Shown here: positions 27,032 to 36,084 of the stretch, one piece after another
How the letters are laid out: every line of letters starts with the position of its first letter
Position numbering within the stretch: position 1 is the stretch's first letter
NCBI RefSeq assembly: GCF_900112705.1
Contig: NZ_FOMR01000009.1
Location: 1-64,000 of the forward strand
Length of the DNA: 64,000 nucleotides
Direction of reading: 5' to 3'
Source: Lentibacillus persicus
Lineage (GTDB): Bacteria; Bacillota; Bacilli; Bacillales; Amphibacillaceae
The notes under the pieces: generated by a model
What the model saw: the letters and a program-made list of their open reading frames with translations, nothing else
The model's database searches: none
What the model was told of the DNA's origin: nothing
Position numbers and translations under genes: made by a program

Positions 27032-27037
27032 GTAGAG

Positions 27038-27080
27038 TGGGACAAGGTGTTTGAATGCCTAACACCTTGTCCCATTTTTT
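27038..27080. terminator. Terminator between HD-domain gene and ykvI-like gene
   Basis: A 14-bp perfect stem TGGGACAAGGTGTT / AACACCTTGTCCCA with a 9-nt loop and T6 lies between convergent genes. Confidence 0.9.
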
Positions 27081-28131
27081 AATTTGTTTCTTTTCGTATT
27101 TTAAATGGTGCTGCTATCAGTACCAGGATCAGCACGAGGCCGAGGTATCCGATGAATGGGTACAGCGAGGAAACAAGGTCAGTGAACCCGACAAAGCTTA
27201 AGAAATAGCCGACAATAACCGTTATTGTGAAAAAGATTTTAAATCTTTTCGTTCCCGGCTCGGTAAAACGTGTACTGAAAGAATAGAACATGCTGATGCC
27301 TGTATTAAAAATCATAGCGAACAACACAACGGACATGAGCACACCTAAAAACGGAGATATATCATTTACGATTGCCAGTGTCGGTAATTGCTTACTGCCA
27401 ACTTCTTCAATCTTCGCGAATATAGCCAAATGACTGAATAAAATGATAAGACCAAGCCCAATTCCGCCGGTTAAACCACCCAATGCAGCCGTCTTCCGGT
27501 CCATCTCAGCGGTTCCGGTAACGATTGCCATCGAAGCCCCTACAGCCGTGTTAAACGACACATAATTGATAGCTGAAATAAACCAATTTGGCAAACTTGT
27601 ATCATGACCTTTCGCTATACTGTCCAAACCAGCAAATGTGCCATCCATTGTTACAAAACTATAGATGGAAACGATTACAACAAAAATAATAAGAAATGGT
27701 GTGATGCTACTAATAATACTCACCACTCGGTTGATTTTCAGCATGCCCGTTAAAATTATCAAAATGCCTAACAACGTCGTCCCTATGAACACCGGAATGC
27801 CAAACTGCTGGTTAAGGTTGGACCCGGCTCCGGCTATCATGACAACGCCAACACCAAACAATGTAAAAATGATTATGTAATCAATAATCAAGCCCAAAAA
27901 GCGACCGCTGATGCCATAAATCACCTCTTTGTGCGAGGGCTTTTTGGAACGGCTGCCTAACCAGACGAGCATCATCCCCACATACGCGAATAAGGCAGTT
28001 GTCACTACCGCTCCTGCAATCCCCCATAAACCAAAACTCGTAAAATACTGCAGGATCTCCTGACCGGATGCAAGGCCTGCCCCAACAATGATTCCGATAA
28101 AAGCGCTTCCAATCTTAAGAACTTTTTTCAT
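27079..28131 (-). CDS. YkvI-family membrane transporter
   Basis: 350 aa with about ten membrane helices. The N-terminal IGSAFIGIIVGAGLASGQEILQ matches YkvI, a family distantly related to APC/SNF transporters; substrate unknown. A broken helix near the first segment (VGAGLASG) resembles the substrate-site unwinding of that superfamily. It is divergent from adeR, which could suggest an amino-acid link, but this is inference. Confidence 0.75.
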   Translation of the reverse strand: MKKVLKIGSAFIGIIVGAGLASGQEILQYFTSFGLWGIAGAVVTTALFAYVGMMLVWLGSRSKKPSHKEVIYGISGRFLGLIIDYIIIFTLFGVGVVMIAGAGSNLNQQFGIPVFIGTTLLGILIILTGMLKINRVVSIISSITPFLIIFVVIVSIYSFVTMDGTFAGLDSIAKGHDTSLPNWFISAINYVSFNTAVGASMAIVTGTAEMDRKTAALGGLTGGIGLGLIILFSHLAIFAKIEEVGSKQLPTLAIVNDISPFLGVLMSVVLFAMIFNTGISMFYSFSTRFTEPGTKRFKIFFTITVIVGYFLSFVGFTDLVSSLYPFIGYLGLVLILVLIAAPFKIRKETN

Positions 28132-28223
28132 CTGCTTTCTTGCCTCCTTCGATGCCTGTTTATTAAGTGTAGCAGAAAATAGTTTAAATCATTTCATGTA
28201 TAAGCTAAAATATAAAGTATCAT

Positions 28224-28243
28224 ATTTGTTTATTTCCACAAAC
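28224..28243. promoter_or_regulatory. Candidate AdeR site upstream of adeR
   Basis: ATTTGT-N6-CCACAAAC, about 50 bp before adeR. The same 20-bp arrangement recurs at 29550-29569 upstream of ald. Confidence 0.5.
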
Positions 28244-28293
28244 AGATTGTGATCCGGGCGAGATTGCACCCGCCGTTAAAGGAAGGTTAAATC

Positions 28294-29544
28294 ATGCATA
28301 ACATCTTAAACGACCCCGATAAATTTAAAAAACAATTAAATGACATGATAGACTCGCCTGAGATGGTTGCCGATTATATTGCGGATGTGTTCGAATGCCC
28401 AATCACCATCGAGGACGCGAACCACCGTGTCGTCTCCTACAGCAAACACCATGAAAATATTGATGAGGCACGGATTTCCACGATTATGAATCGCAGAGTC
28501 CCTAATAAAGTAATAAACGGACTATGGAAAAGAGGGGTCATGCCTAAGCTGATTGACAACGATGATCCGGTTATCATTCCTGAAATTAAAGAAATCGGGC
28601 TCGGCAATCGTGTCGCTGTTTCAATCAGGAAAAAAAATCAAATTCTCGGCTTTATCTGGGCTCATACCGCTGATAAAAAACTGGGCAGCAAGGAACTCTT
28701 GTTTTTTAAAGAGGCTGCCATGCAAGTTAAGATCTTTTTCTTACAGCGGCACCCAACAAACGAAAAAACTGAAGCAGGTTATATTGATTTTTTCTGGCAG
28801 CTGATGACGGGCGATCTAACGGAAGCTAAATATATTTATCAGAAAGCACAACAGCTCCACATTCGTTTGGACGGCAGGCTGGCTGTTGCGATCATACAAT
28901 TTCCGAAACAATTAATAGAGCGTGTTGAAAAACATGCCTACTATTTATCAGAAACCCAAGTGAAAGTGGATATTATTTCGCGGTTATTTGACGATAATAA
29001 TTTTATAATGATCGTCCGTTTGAAGGATGACCATAACGACACGCAATCAGTTCAATTTTTTATTCAGCAGTTCATCGAAAAAATAAGTACACAGCTGCAA
29101 GTAAGCGGCATTCAAGGTGCTTGCGGATTTATCTACGATAGCCCGGTTTATCTGAAAGACTCCTACGAACAGGCGCTCAAGGTCATCGATGTCAAACATA
29201 CCTTCCCAAAAGAACTCAATAGTCTCATTGCTTATGAGGATTTGGGCATTTATGAGTTCATCCAAGACTTATCGGTTATCAGAAACGGGGTGAATTATCA
29301 AAACCCGCGTATCGAGCGACTGCGCACCTATGACGTGCAGCATAACACGTCATTGCTCTCAACGTTATATGAATATCTCAGGTCGGACTCAAACCCACCT
29401 AAAGCGGCGAAAAAACTTTTTATTCATCCAAATACGATGAATTATCGTCTAAAACGAATTAGAGAAATTGCAGATTTGGATTTAGATAACACAAATCAAA
29501 AAACAGCTATCTATATTGATTTCCTTATCGAAAATTTGCAGTAG
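28294..29544 (+). CDS. adeR: PucR-family transcriptional activator AdeR-like
   Basis: 416 aa. An N-terminal sensory region, a central GGDEF-like CdaR segment (about residues 160-290) and a C-terminal PucR helix-turn-helix (PPKAAKKLFIHPNTMNYRLKRIREIADL, about 370-397). Its position directly upstream of ald and its similarity identify it with B. subtilis AdeR (YukF), the activator of alanine dehydrogenase. No membrane segment is seen. It ends in its own hairpin, so ald has a separate promoter. Confidence 0.8.
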   Translation: MHNILNDPDKFKKQLNDMIDSPEMVADYIADVFECPITIEDANHRVVSYSKHHENIDEARISTIMNRRVPNKVINGLWKRGVMPKLIDNDDPVIIPEIKEIGLGNRVAVSIRKKNQILGFIWAHTADKKLGSKELLFFKEAAMQVKIFFLQRHPTNEKTEAGYIDFFWQLMTGDLTEAKYIYQKAQQLHIRLDGRLAVAIIQFPKQLIERVEKHAYYLSETQVKVDIISRLFDDNNFIMIVRLKDDHNDTQSVQFFIQQFIEKISTQLQVSGIQGACGFIYDSPVYLKDSYEQALKVIDVKHTFPKELNSLIAYEDLGIYEFIQDLSVIRNGVNYQNPRIERLRTYDVQHNTSLLSTLYEYLRSDSNPPKAAKKLFIHPNTMNYRLKRIREIADLDLDNTNQKTAIYIDFLIENLQ

Positions 29545-29576
29545 GAACCATTTGTGTATATCCACAAACGGTTCCT
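29543..29576 (+). terminator. Hairpin after adeR, overlapping the AdeR-like site
   Basis: AGGAACC-A-TTTGTG pairs with CACAAA-C-GGTTCCT around a short loop, followed by ATTATTTTCATT. It may terminate adeR and at DNA level contains the repeated ATTTGT-N6-CCACAAAC motif. Confidence 0.55.
29550..29569. promoter_or_regulatory. Candidate AdeR site upstream of ald
   Basis: ATTTGT-N6-CCACAAAC, centred about 65 bp upstream of the -10 box TATGAT at 29622-29627. No good -35 box is visible, which fits an activator-dependent promoter. Confidence 0.5.
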
Positions 29577-29662
29577 ATTATTTTCATTCTTATGACTATA
29601 GTCTTTGTGCTTTAAAAAAGGTATGATAAAGGTACAAATATGTGATTAAGGAGCTGATATGT

Positions 29663-30778
29663 GTGATTATCGGGGTACCCAAAGAGATTAAGAACAATGA
29701 AAACCGAGTGGCCATGACGCCTGCCGGGGTAGACAATTTAGTGAACGCCGGTCAGAAAGTTATTGTCGAAACTGATGCGGGAACCGGAAGCAATTTCACA
29801 GACGACGAGTATAAAGCAGCTGGTGCTGAGATTTTTGAAAACGCTTCAGATGTGTGGGGAAAAGCAGAGATGGTGATGAAAGTTAAAGAACCGCTGCCTT
29901 CTGAATATAAATACTTCCGGGAAGATCTGATTCTCTTCACCTATCTGCATTTGGCTGCAGAGCCTGACTTGGCAAAAGCATTTGTTGAATCAGGTGTTAC
30001 GGCTATTGCTTATGAAACGATTACTGTCAACGGTGCTTTACCGCTCTTGACACCAATGAGTGAAGTGGCAGGCAAAATGTCAACTCAAATCGGGGCACGC
30101 TATTTGGAAAAATTACAAGGCGGAAAAGGTATCGTTCTTAACGGGATTCCTGGTGTCAACCGGGGAACAGTTACCGTCATCGGCGGTGGTGTTGTCGGTG
30201 AGAACGCTGCGAAAATTGCAGCAGGCCTGGGTGCAAATGTCAATATTCTTGACCTGAACCCTGCGCGTTTACGTGAATTGGATGGCATATTCGGTTCAAG
30301 TGCCCAAACGCTTATGTCTAACCCATTCAACATCGCCGAAGCCGTAAAAGATTCTGATCTCGTTATCGGTTCTGTGCTTATTCCAGGAGCCAAAGCGCCG
30401 AAACTGGTAACCGAAGAGATGGTGAAATCGATGCAACCTGGTTCAGTCATTGTTGACGTTGCGATTGATCAGGGCGGTAACTTCGAAACGGTCGACCATC
30501 CGACAACACATGATGATCCAATCTATACAAAACACGATGTCCTGCATTATGCTGTCGCTAACATTCCCGGCGCTGTACCGCGTACCGCAACGATTGGCTT
30601 AACAAACGTTACGGTGCCATACGCTGTACAAATCGCTAAAAAAGGTCTCGACAAAGCCATTCAGGATAACCCGGCAATCGCAACCGGAATTAACGTTGCG
30701 AAGGGTAACGTCACATATGAAGCCGTCGCCCGCGACTTAGGCTTTAACTACGTGTCAGTCGAAGAAGCCTTAAAATAA
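29663..30778 (+). CDS. ald: Alanine dehydrogenase
   Basis: 371 aa NAD enzyme interconverting alanine and pyruvate plus ammonia; in Bacillus it supports growth on alanine and sporulation. It shows [19 protein letters not shown] at the N-terminus, [19 protein letters not shown] near residue 132, Rossmann motif [20 protein letters not shown] near 172 and [12 protein letters not shown] near 266. The start is GTG at 29663, with AAGGAG 9 nt upstream; longer readings start inside the leader. Confidence 0.93.
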   Translation: MIIGVPKEIKNNENRVAMTPAGVDNLVNAGQKVIVETDAGTGSNFTDDEYKAAGAEIFENASDVWGKAEMVMKVKEPLPSEYKYFREDLILFTYLHLAAEPDLAKAFVESGVTAIAYETITVNGALPLLTPMSEVAGKMSTQIGARYLEKLQGGKGIVLNGIPGVNRGTVTVIGGGVVGENAAKIAAGLGANVNILDLNPARLRELDGIFGSSAQTLMSNPFNIAEAVKDSDLVIGSVLIPGAKAPKLVTEEMVKSMQPGSVIVDVAIDQGGNFETVDHPTTHDDPIYTKHDVLHYAVANIPGAVPRTATIGLTNVTVPYAVQIAKKGLDKAIQDNPAIATGINVAKGNVTYEAVARDLGFNYVSVEEALK

Positions 30779-30794
30779 GACTCCAATAATAACG

Positions 30795-31197
30795 GGGCTG
30801 GGACATAACTTATATATCCAATATAAAAGACGAACGATCATTAAGGTTAGCGGAGGAAATATGCGTAGACTCCCTGCGGGAACAGAGGCATAGGTGAGAC
30901 AACGAAGTGCCTTCGCACAAAGCAAGACTTCATCGAGTATGCTTCGACCTGCGAGGAGTGCTGCATCACAGAAAAACTTGCAACACGACGAGCACGAGTT
31001 GGCTCAACAGCCGCCCGCGGAAAGCGACGAGCCAAAACATCCACCGAATCCGCTGCGAGTTGCGAGGAGTGCTGCTTCACCGAGAACGCTTGCAACACGA
31101 CGAGCACCCAAGCATATTTCCGGAGCGATGTCTCCCGCTACCTTTCCTTATAATCGTTCGTCTATTCTTTTACTTTCAAACCTTTTGTCCCAGCCTT
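30795..31197. repeat. Dispersed inverted-repeat element, copy 2 (expanded)
   Basis: A 403-bp copy. Flanks are reversed relative to copy 1: it starts GGCTGGGACATAACTTATA and ends CAAACCTTTTGTCCCAGCC, while the core keeps the copy-1 orientation. Boundaries are AAAAGACGAAC at 30825-30835 and GTTCGTCTAT at 31156-31165. The core is enlarged by inserted sequence containing a 46/47-bp unit twice (30950-30995 and 31061-31107). It occupies the gap between ald and tag; the open frames inside it look spurious. Confidence 0.85.
30950..31107. repeat. Internal duplicated unit within element copy 2
   Basis: Two diverged units at 30950-30995 and 31061-31107 share TGCGAGGAGTGCTGC and CTTGCAACACGACGAGCAC. They are absent from copies 1 and 3, so they were added inside the core and at its junction with the distal arm. 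Confidence 0.8.
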
Positions 31198-31217
31198 GTT
31201 GTTTTTTGGAACAAGGC
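31193..31217. terminator. Hairpin at the edge of element copy 2
   Basis: GCCTTGTT pairs with AACAAGGC around a 9-nt T-rich loop, 25 bp beyond the tag stop. It could terminate tag on the minus strand, although no T-run follows. Confidence 0.4.
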
Positions 31218-31241
31218 GTTTGGCACACTGTCCCAATTTAT

Positions 31242-31805
31242 TCACTTTCTGCCGTAAAGAAAGCAGTTTTGTGTGTGGTCATTGACCATTCCGGCTGCCT
31301 GCATGAATGCGTAGCAAATCGTCGGGCCGACAAATTTGAAGCCGTGCTTTTTTAAGTCCTTACTCATTTGTTCTGATTCCGCCGTGGATGCAGGGACCTC
31401 GGAATGATCAGCCCAATCATTTACAATCGGTTCTCCACCTACAAATCGCCATATATACGCGTCGAAACTGCCAAATTCCCGCTGTATGCGCAAAACGGCC
31501 ATAGCGTTAATGATAACCGATTCGATTTTACGCCGGTTACGGATAATGCGTTTGTCCTGAATGAGTTTATGAATTTTGTCACTATCAAAATGAGCAACCT
31601 TCTCAGGATCAAAATTGTCAAATACATGACGATAGTTTTCCCGGCGTTTCAATATCGTAAGCCAGCTCAAACCTGCCTGTGCACCTTCAAGTGAAAGTAA
31701 TTCAAATAACTCCCGGTCATCATGGACGGGTCTGCCCCATTCATTATCATGATAATCGATATAAATTTGGTCCTCTGTCACCCAACCGCAACGTTCTCTG
31801 TCCAT
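31242..31805 (-). CDS. tag: DNA-3-methyladenine glycosylase I
   Basis: 187 aa. It excises 3-methyladenine from alkylated DNA. It has the zinc-binding N-terminus RCGWVTED...YHDNEWG, the catalytic region LSLEGAQAGLSWLTIL near residue 40, FVGPTICYAFMQAAGMVNDH near 156 and a late Cys (QNCFLY) that completes the Tag zinc site. ATG at 31805 has AAAGGA at 9 nt; ATG at 31811 is too close to it. It follows the rhodanese gene, almost overlapping. Confidence 0.9.
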   Translation of the reverse strand: MDRERCGWVTEDQIYIDYHDNEWGRPVHDDRELFELLSLEGAQAGLSWLTILKRRENYRHVFDNFDPEKVAHFDSDKIHKLIQDKRIIRNRRKIESVIINAMAVLRIQREFGSFDAYIWRFVGGEPIVNDWADHSEVPASTAESEQMSKDLKKHGFKFVGPTICYAFMQAAGMVNDHTQNCFLYGRK

Positions 31806-31807
31806 CG

Positions 31808-32650
31808 TCATTCATCCTTTGTCTCAACCTCGTTTTCTTCATAGGAAATCCAATCACTGAAACTGCCCGGGTACAGTTTCACATTCCGAAACCCGGCGGA
31901 CTTTAGCGCAAGTACGTTTGGACATGCGGAGACGCCTGAGCCGCACGAGACGATGATCTCATCATCCTTGGAAAGCGAGCTGAAATTCCTTTCCAGTTCT
32001 GAAACCTCTTTCCACTTGCCTTCCTCATCCAGGACATTCTTCCAGAAGAAATTTTTCGCACCGGGGATATGTCCCGCTCGATTATAGAGAGGCTCAGTTT
32101 CACCAAGATAACGCGCTTTCGAACGTGAGTCGATAAGTGTTGCTTTGTGATGCTGCAGTTTTTCTTGCACTTCTTCAATGTCAGCCACATCGTTTTCCCG
32201 AAAGACTGGTTTGAAGTCTTTTGCCTTAAGTGCAGGTACTTCGGTTGTGACGCTGTACCCTTCTTTTTCCCACTGTTCAAATCCGCCATCAAGCAAATGA
32301 ACATCTTCGTGCCCCATATATTGGAGAAGCCACCAGAGCCGGGCAGCGAACATGTCGTTTCGCTGGTCATAAACCACGACTGTCGTATCATGGTCGATGC
32401 CAATGTTGCCGACTTTGGCAGCAAACATCTCCATGTCAGGCAGCGGGTGGCTCCCGCCATGCTTTTGCGGTTTTTCAGAAAGATCCTTATTTAAGTCCAA
32501 ATAAACTGCCTGCGGGATATGGCCATTCAAATAAATTTTTCTCCCCGCATCCGGGTCCATTAGATCAAAGCGCGTATCCACGACAACGGTGTTTTCCGGA
32601 TGATTCTTCAGCCTGTCGTTAAGCCATTCAGTGCTGACAACTACAGACAT
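31808..32650 (-). CDS. Thiosulfate/3-mercaptopyruvate sulfurtransferase (two-domain rhodanese)
   Basis: 280 aa with tandem rhodanese domains. The N-terminal one is inactive (YDQRNDMFAARLWW where a Cys would sit); the C-terminal one has the active loop CGSGVSACPNVLAL near residue 237. The loop resembles the CGSGVTA of mercaptopyruvate-type enzymes. It transfers sulfane sulfur to a thiol acceptor. GAGGAGG lies upstream of the ATG. It is cotranscribed with tag. Confidence 0.85.
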   Translation of the reverse strand: MSVVVSTEWLNDRLKNHPENTVVVDTRFDLMDPDAGRKIYLNGHIPQAVYLDLNKDLSEKPQKHGGSHPLPDMEMFAAKVGNIGIDHDTTVVVYDQRNDMFAARLWWLLQYMGHEDVHLLDGGFEQWEKEGYSVTTEVPALKAKDFKPVFRENDVADIEEVQEKLQHHKATLIDSRSKARYLGETEPLYNRAGHIPGAKNFFWKNVLDEEGKWKEVSELERNFSSLSKDDEIIVSCGSGVSACPNVLALKSAGFRNVKLYPGSFSDWISYEENEVETKDE

Positions 32651-32823
32651 TCTGTAACCTCCTCTTTATAATTTTATTTGCTTAGCAAAAATTTCAATGT
32701 TCATACTTTTTATTCTAACCGATGAACAATTCTATGAACAGCAGGAATTAAGCTTCAATTTCAGACAAAATTAGTGATAATATAGAGAAACAAAAACTTT
32801 TTATAAAAGGAGCGCTCTGTATA

Positions 32824-34056
32824 ATGAAAGAAGCGTTAATCGAACGTTTTACCCGTTACGTCAAAATCGATACACAATCAGATGAGACAAACGAGAGCAC
32901 ACCATCCACACCGGGACAGCTGGAACTGGCAAACGTCCTTGTCGACGAGTTAATCAAAATCGGTATGAGCGATGTTTCAATCGATGATAATGGCTACGTG
33001 ATGGCGACACTGCCGGCCAACACCGATAAGGAGCTTCCTACAATTGGCTTTCTGGCACATGTCGATACGGCGACTGATTTTACCGGCAAAAATGTTAACC
33101 CGCAAATCGTGGAGAATTTCAGTGGGGATGATCTGACATTAAATCCAGATAAAGGCATTATCCTATCAGCCAATGACTTCCCTGAACTTCCGGGCTATGC
33201 CGGCCATACGCTGATTACAACTGATGGCACTACACTGCTCGGTGCCGATGATAAAGCGGGGATTGCGGAAATTATGACCGCAATGGCTTACTTAATCAAT
33301 CACCCTGAAATCCAACACGGAAACATTCGTATCGCTTTTACGCCCGATGAAGAAATCGGGCGCGGTCCGCATAAATTTGATGTCGATCGTTTTGATGCTG
33401 ATTTTGCCTATACGATGGATGGCGGCCCACTGGGGGAACTGCAGTATGAAAGTTTTAATGCTGCTGCCGCGAAGATCACCTTTCATGGGAACAATGTCCA
33501 TCCGGGTACCGCCAAAAATAAAATGGTCAATGCCGGTAAACTGGCTGCGGAATTTATTAATAAAGTGCCTGAACACGAGGTTCCCGAACACACCGAACAA
33601 TACGAGGGCTTTTATCACCTTCTTGAAGTAACAGGAGATGTTGAGCAAGCCACAATCTCATATATAATCCGGGACTTTGATAAAGACAATTTTGCAGCAA
33701 GAAAAGAGACTATCAGGCAATTCATTAAGGAGATGAATGCTAAGTACGGTGAAGGATCAGCAGAAATAACGATGAACGACCAGTATTATAACATGCGTGA
33801 AAAGATTGAACCTGTAAAAGAAATTGTGGATGTTGCCTATCAGGCCATGGAAAACATTGACATTAAACCGCTTGTAAAGCCCGTCCGCGGCGGAACAGAC
33901 GGCTCACAGCTTTCATATATGGGCTTGCCGACACCGAATATTTTTACCGGCGGTGAAAATTATCACGGAAAATATGAATATATCTCTGTCGATAATATGG
34001 AAAAAGCGACTAATGTCATTATTGAAATTTGCCGGTTATATGCAGCGAAAGCATAA
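32824..34056 (+). CDS. pepT: Peptidase T (tripeptide aminopeptidase)
   Basis: 410 aa M20B dinuclear zinc enzyme that cleaves the N-terminal residue of tripeptides in the cytosol. It shows [11 protein letters not shown] near residue 78, [16 protein letters not shown] near 139, the catalytic Glu pair in [10 protein letters not shown] near 173, [15 protein letters not shown] near 222 and [12 protein letters not shown] near 356. Length is typical. AAAGGAG precedes the start. Confidence 0.93.
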   Translation: MKEALIERFTRYVKIDTQSDETNESTPSTPGQLELANVLVDELIKIGMSDVSIDDNGYVMATLPANTDKELPTIGFLAHVDTATDFTGKNVNPQIVENFSGDDLTLNPDKGIILSANDFPELPGYAGHTLITTDGTTLLGADDKAGIAEIMTAMAYLINHPEIQHGNIRIAFTPDEEIGRGPHKFDVDRFDADFAYTMDGGPLGELQYESFNAAAAKITFHGNNVHPGTAKNKMVNAGKLAAEFINKVPEHEVPEHTEQYEGFYHLLEVTGDVEQATISYIIRDFDKDNFAARKETIRQFIKEMNAKYGEGSAEITMNDQYYNMREKIEPVKEIVDVAYQAMENIDIKPLVKPVRGGTDGSQLSYMGLPTPNIFTGGENYHGKYEYISVDNMEKATNVIIEICRLYAAKA

Positions 34057-34071
34057 AAAGCATAATAAGAA

Positions 34072-34106
34072 AAAACCAGGTTTGTGCTGAAAGAGCCTGG
34101 TTTTCT
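34072..34106 (+). terminator. Terminator of pepT
   Basis: AAAACCAGG pairs with CCTGGTTTT, followed by CT; 15 bp after the stop codon. Confidence 0.75.
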
Positions 34107-34184
34107 AAATCCCCATCGACCATTCAACTTTGGCGTGATATGATACTATTTGGAAACCAAACGAACGACAGGGAGCGTACGAGA

Positions 34185-35201
34185 ATGTTCAATAAAAGAC
34201 TTACAGCCTGGGCAATACTGCTTGCGGCAGCCCTTCTCACGGCGGCGTGCAACAGCAGCACGGACGGTCAACAAACAGCAGATCCCGCCCCGGAAGAGAA
34301 AGCCGAAGACAGTGACAAGACAACTGAAACAGTTACTAAACAGGTTGAATTCCCACAGGAGCACCTGCACAAAACGGATGCAAACGATGCTGTCAAAATG
34401 CTGCAAGAAGCATTGAATCGAGTCGGGTATGACATTAATCCGAGCGGAAATTACGGTGAAGACACGACCTGGGCGGTAACAGATTACCAAATGCAACAGG
34501 ATGAGCTGCCTGTCACCGGTATTTATGACGATGAAACCCGGGGTGCGCTGCAGGACACCTTTGAAAATAACGAAACGGTTGAACCGGGTGCAGGCCTCGA
34601 AAAAAGCAACACTGACGTTGAAACACTGGCAAACCCACATGAGATTCTCGCACTCGTCAACAAAGAGAACGCATTACCGGAAGGGTTTGAGCCGTTAAAC
34701 CTCGTCGTGCCGGAAGTTCGCTTCCCGTTCGAAGATTTCTTGCCCAAAAAACAGATGCGCCAGGTGGCAGCGACAGCGATGGAAGATATGTTTGAAGACG
34801 CTGATGAGGCAGGGCTTAAATTATTTGCTCAATCCGGCTATCGTTCATATGATCGGCAGGATGCCATTTTCGCCGCTAATGTACAAGAGCACGGCGAAGA
34901 AGCAGCCAATAATTTCAGTGCAAGACCGGGCGAGAGTGAACATCAGACCGGTTTAACAATGGATGTGACCAGTGAAGATGTTAATTTTCAGTTAACCACC
35001 GATTTTGGCGAAACCGATGAAGGCAAATGGCTGAAGCAAAATGCGGCGGACTACGGTTTTATTATCCGCTATCCGAAAGGCAAGGAATCCATCACACAAT
35101 ACCAGTATGAACCATGGCATCTCCGTTACGTCGGTCAACAAGCAGCAACCGATATAATGGAACAAGGCATAACGTTAGAAGAATATTTAGGAGAAAGCTA
35201 A
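34185..35201 (+). CDS. VanY-type D-Ala-D-Ala carboxypeptidase lipoprotein with peptidoglycan-binding domain
   Basis: 338 aa. The lipoprotein signal ends LLTAAC (Cys near residue 21). A PG_binding_1 domain (about 65-125, AVKMLQEALNRVGYDINPSGNYGED) precedes an M15B peptidase domain with zinc motifs SEHQTGLTMDVT near 253 and EPWHLRYVG near 310. It trims stem peptides on the outer face of the membrane. The ATG at 34185 begins a proper signal peptide; longer upstream readings run over the pepT end and terminator. Confidence 0.85.
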   Translation: MFNKRLTAWAILLAAALLTAACNSSTDGQQTADPAPEEKAEDSDKTTETVTKQVEFPQEHLHKTDANDAVKMLQEALNRVGYDINPSGNYGEDTTWAVTDYQMQQDELPVTGIYDDETRGALQDTFENNETVEPGAGLEKSNTDVETLANPHEILALVNKENALPEGFEPLNLVVPEVRFPFEDFLPKKQMRQVAATAMEDMFEDADEAGLKLFAQSGYRSYDRQDAIFAANVQEHGEEAANNFSARPGESEHQTGLTMDVTSEDVNFQLTTDFGETDEGKWLKQNAADYGFIIRYPKGKESITQYQYEPWHLRYVGQQAATDIMEQGITLEEYLGES

Positions 35202-35202
35202 G

Positions 35203-35435
35203 GACTGGGACAAAAGGATTTAAAGTAAATGAAAAGACGAACTATGATTAGAAAGGAAAGCGGGACACACCGCTCCGGAAATATGCTTCGCTTTCCGCGG
35301 GCGGCTGGTGAGCCAACTCGTGCCAAGGCACTTCGTTGGCTCACCTATGCCTCTTCTCCCGCTGGAGTCTACGCACATTTCCTCCGCTCACGCTACTTAT
35401 AGTTCGTCTTTTATATTAATGTGATAAGTTATCTC
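35203..35435. repeat. Dispersed inverted-repeat element, copy 3 (core inverted)
   Basis: A 233-bp copy with flanks in the copy-1 orientation (GGACTGGGACAAAAGG at left, GTGATAAGTTAT at right) but a core that is the reverse complement of the copy-1 core. Boundaries are AAAAGACGAAC at 35232-35242 and GTTCGTCTTTT at 35402-35412. It fills the gap between the VanY-type gene and the DUF2269 gene. Confidence 0.85.
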
Positions 35436-35516
35436 ATTTTATGTGAGTGCCTGCACGTTTTCTATTGTAGTTCTAGCCGCCCCTATTGCTTAATGCTGTC
35501 TTAATTAAAAATACAA

Positions 35517-35969
35517 CTAAAAAGGTTTCAGGACCATAAGTGCGATAACAACCAGGAAGATGATGTTTTCCATTCGTTCATAGAAAAAGAGTTTATTTGC
35601 TAAAGCGTGATATTCTTCAGGAATATGCTCACCCTTGTGTTCTTTCAGCAGTCTTTTTACCGGTCTGGCAAGCGGTGATAAAACGGCCGGGCCGAAAGCG
35701 AGCGCGATCAGGAATAGTACAAGACTCAGAACATACCAGCCCTGGACGAACAACGATGGATTTAACGCCCCCATCCAAAGGCCGGTTAACAGGAGCAGCG
35801 TGCCGCCAACCATCACAAAAATATGCAGGCGGTTCCGAATGGTATAGGCATGTCTCAATTCGGTCATCGTATCCGCTTTCGTTACAACAAAAATCATAAC
35901 AAAGCCTGGTCCCAACCCTAGAATGGCTGAAAATACATGTATAAAAACGAGAAACTCATAAAATGTCAT
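35517..35969 (-). CDS. DUF2269 family membrane protein
   Basis: 150 aa with four predicted membrane helices; HVFSAILGLGP near the N-terminus and NRLHIFVMVGGTLLLLTGLWMG are typical of DUF2269, a family of unknown function. A single gene without clear partners. Confidence 0.7.
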   Translation of the reverse strand: MTFYEFLVFIHVFSAILGLGPGFVMIFVVTKADTMTELRHAYTIRNRLHIFVMVGGTLLLLTGLWMGALNPSLFVQGWYVLSLVLFLIALAFGPAVLSPLARPVKRLLKEHKGEHIPEEYHALANKLFFYERMENIIFLVVIALMVLKPF

Positions 35970-36084
35970 CGGTTAACCCACCATTCATATCATGTATCTA
36001 TATCATACACGATTTGCCCAGGTATGAGATTGTGAGATTCAGCACATTAAAAGCTGGCTTTTTGACAAAATGGTGACAAACACA

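Noticed and set aside
30847-31355. Open reading frames of 86-153 codons across element copy 2
   Set aside because: They follow the repeat, occur on both strands, lack ribosome sites and run into the tag gene; composition reflects the repeat only.
18822-35435. Insertion sequences
   Set aside because: The dispersed elements are 230-400 bp, encode no transposase and show no target-site duplication that I can identify.
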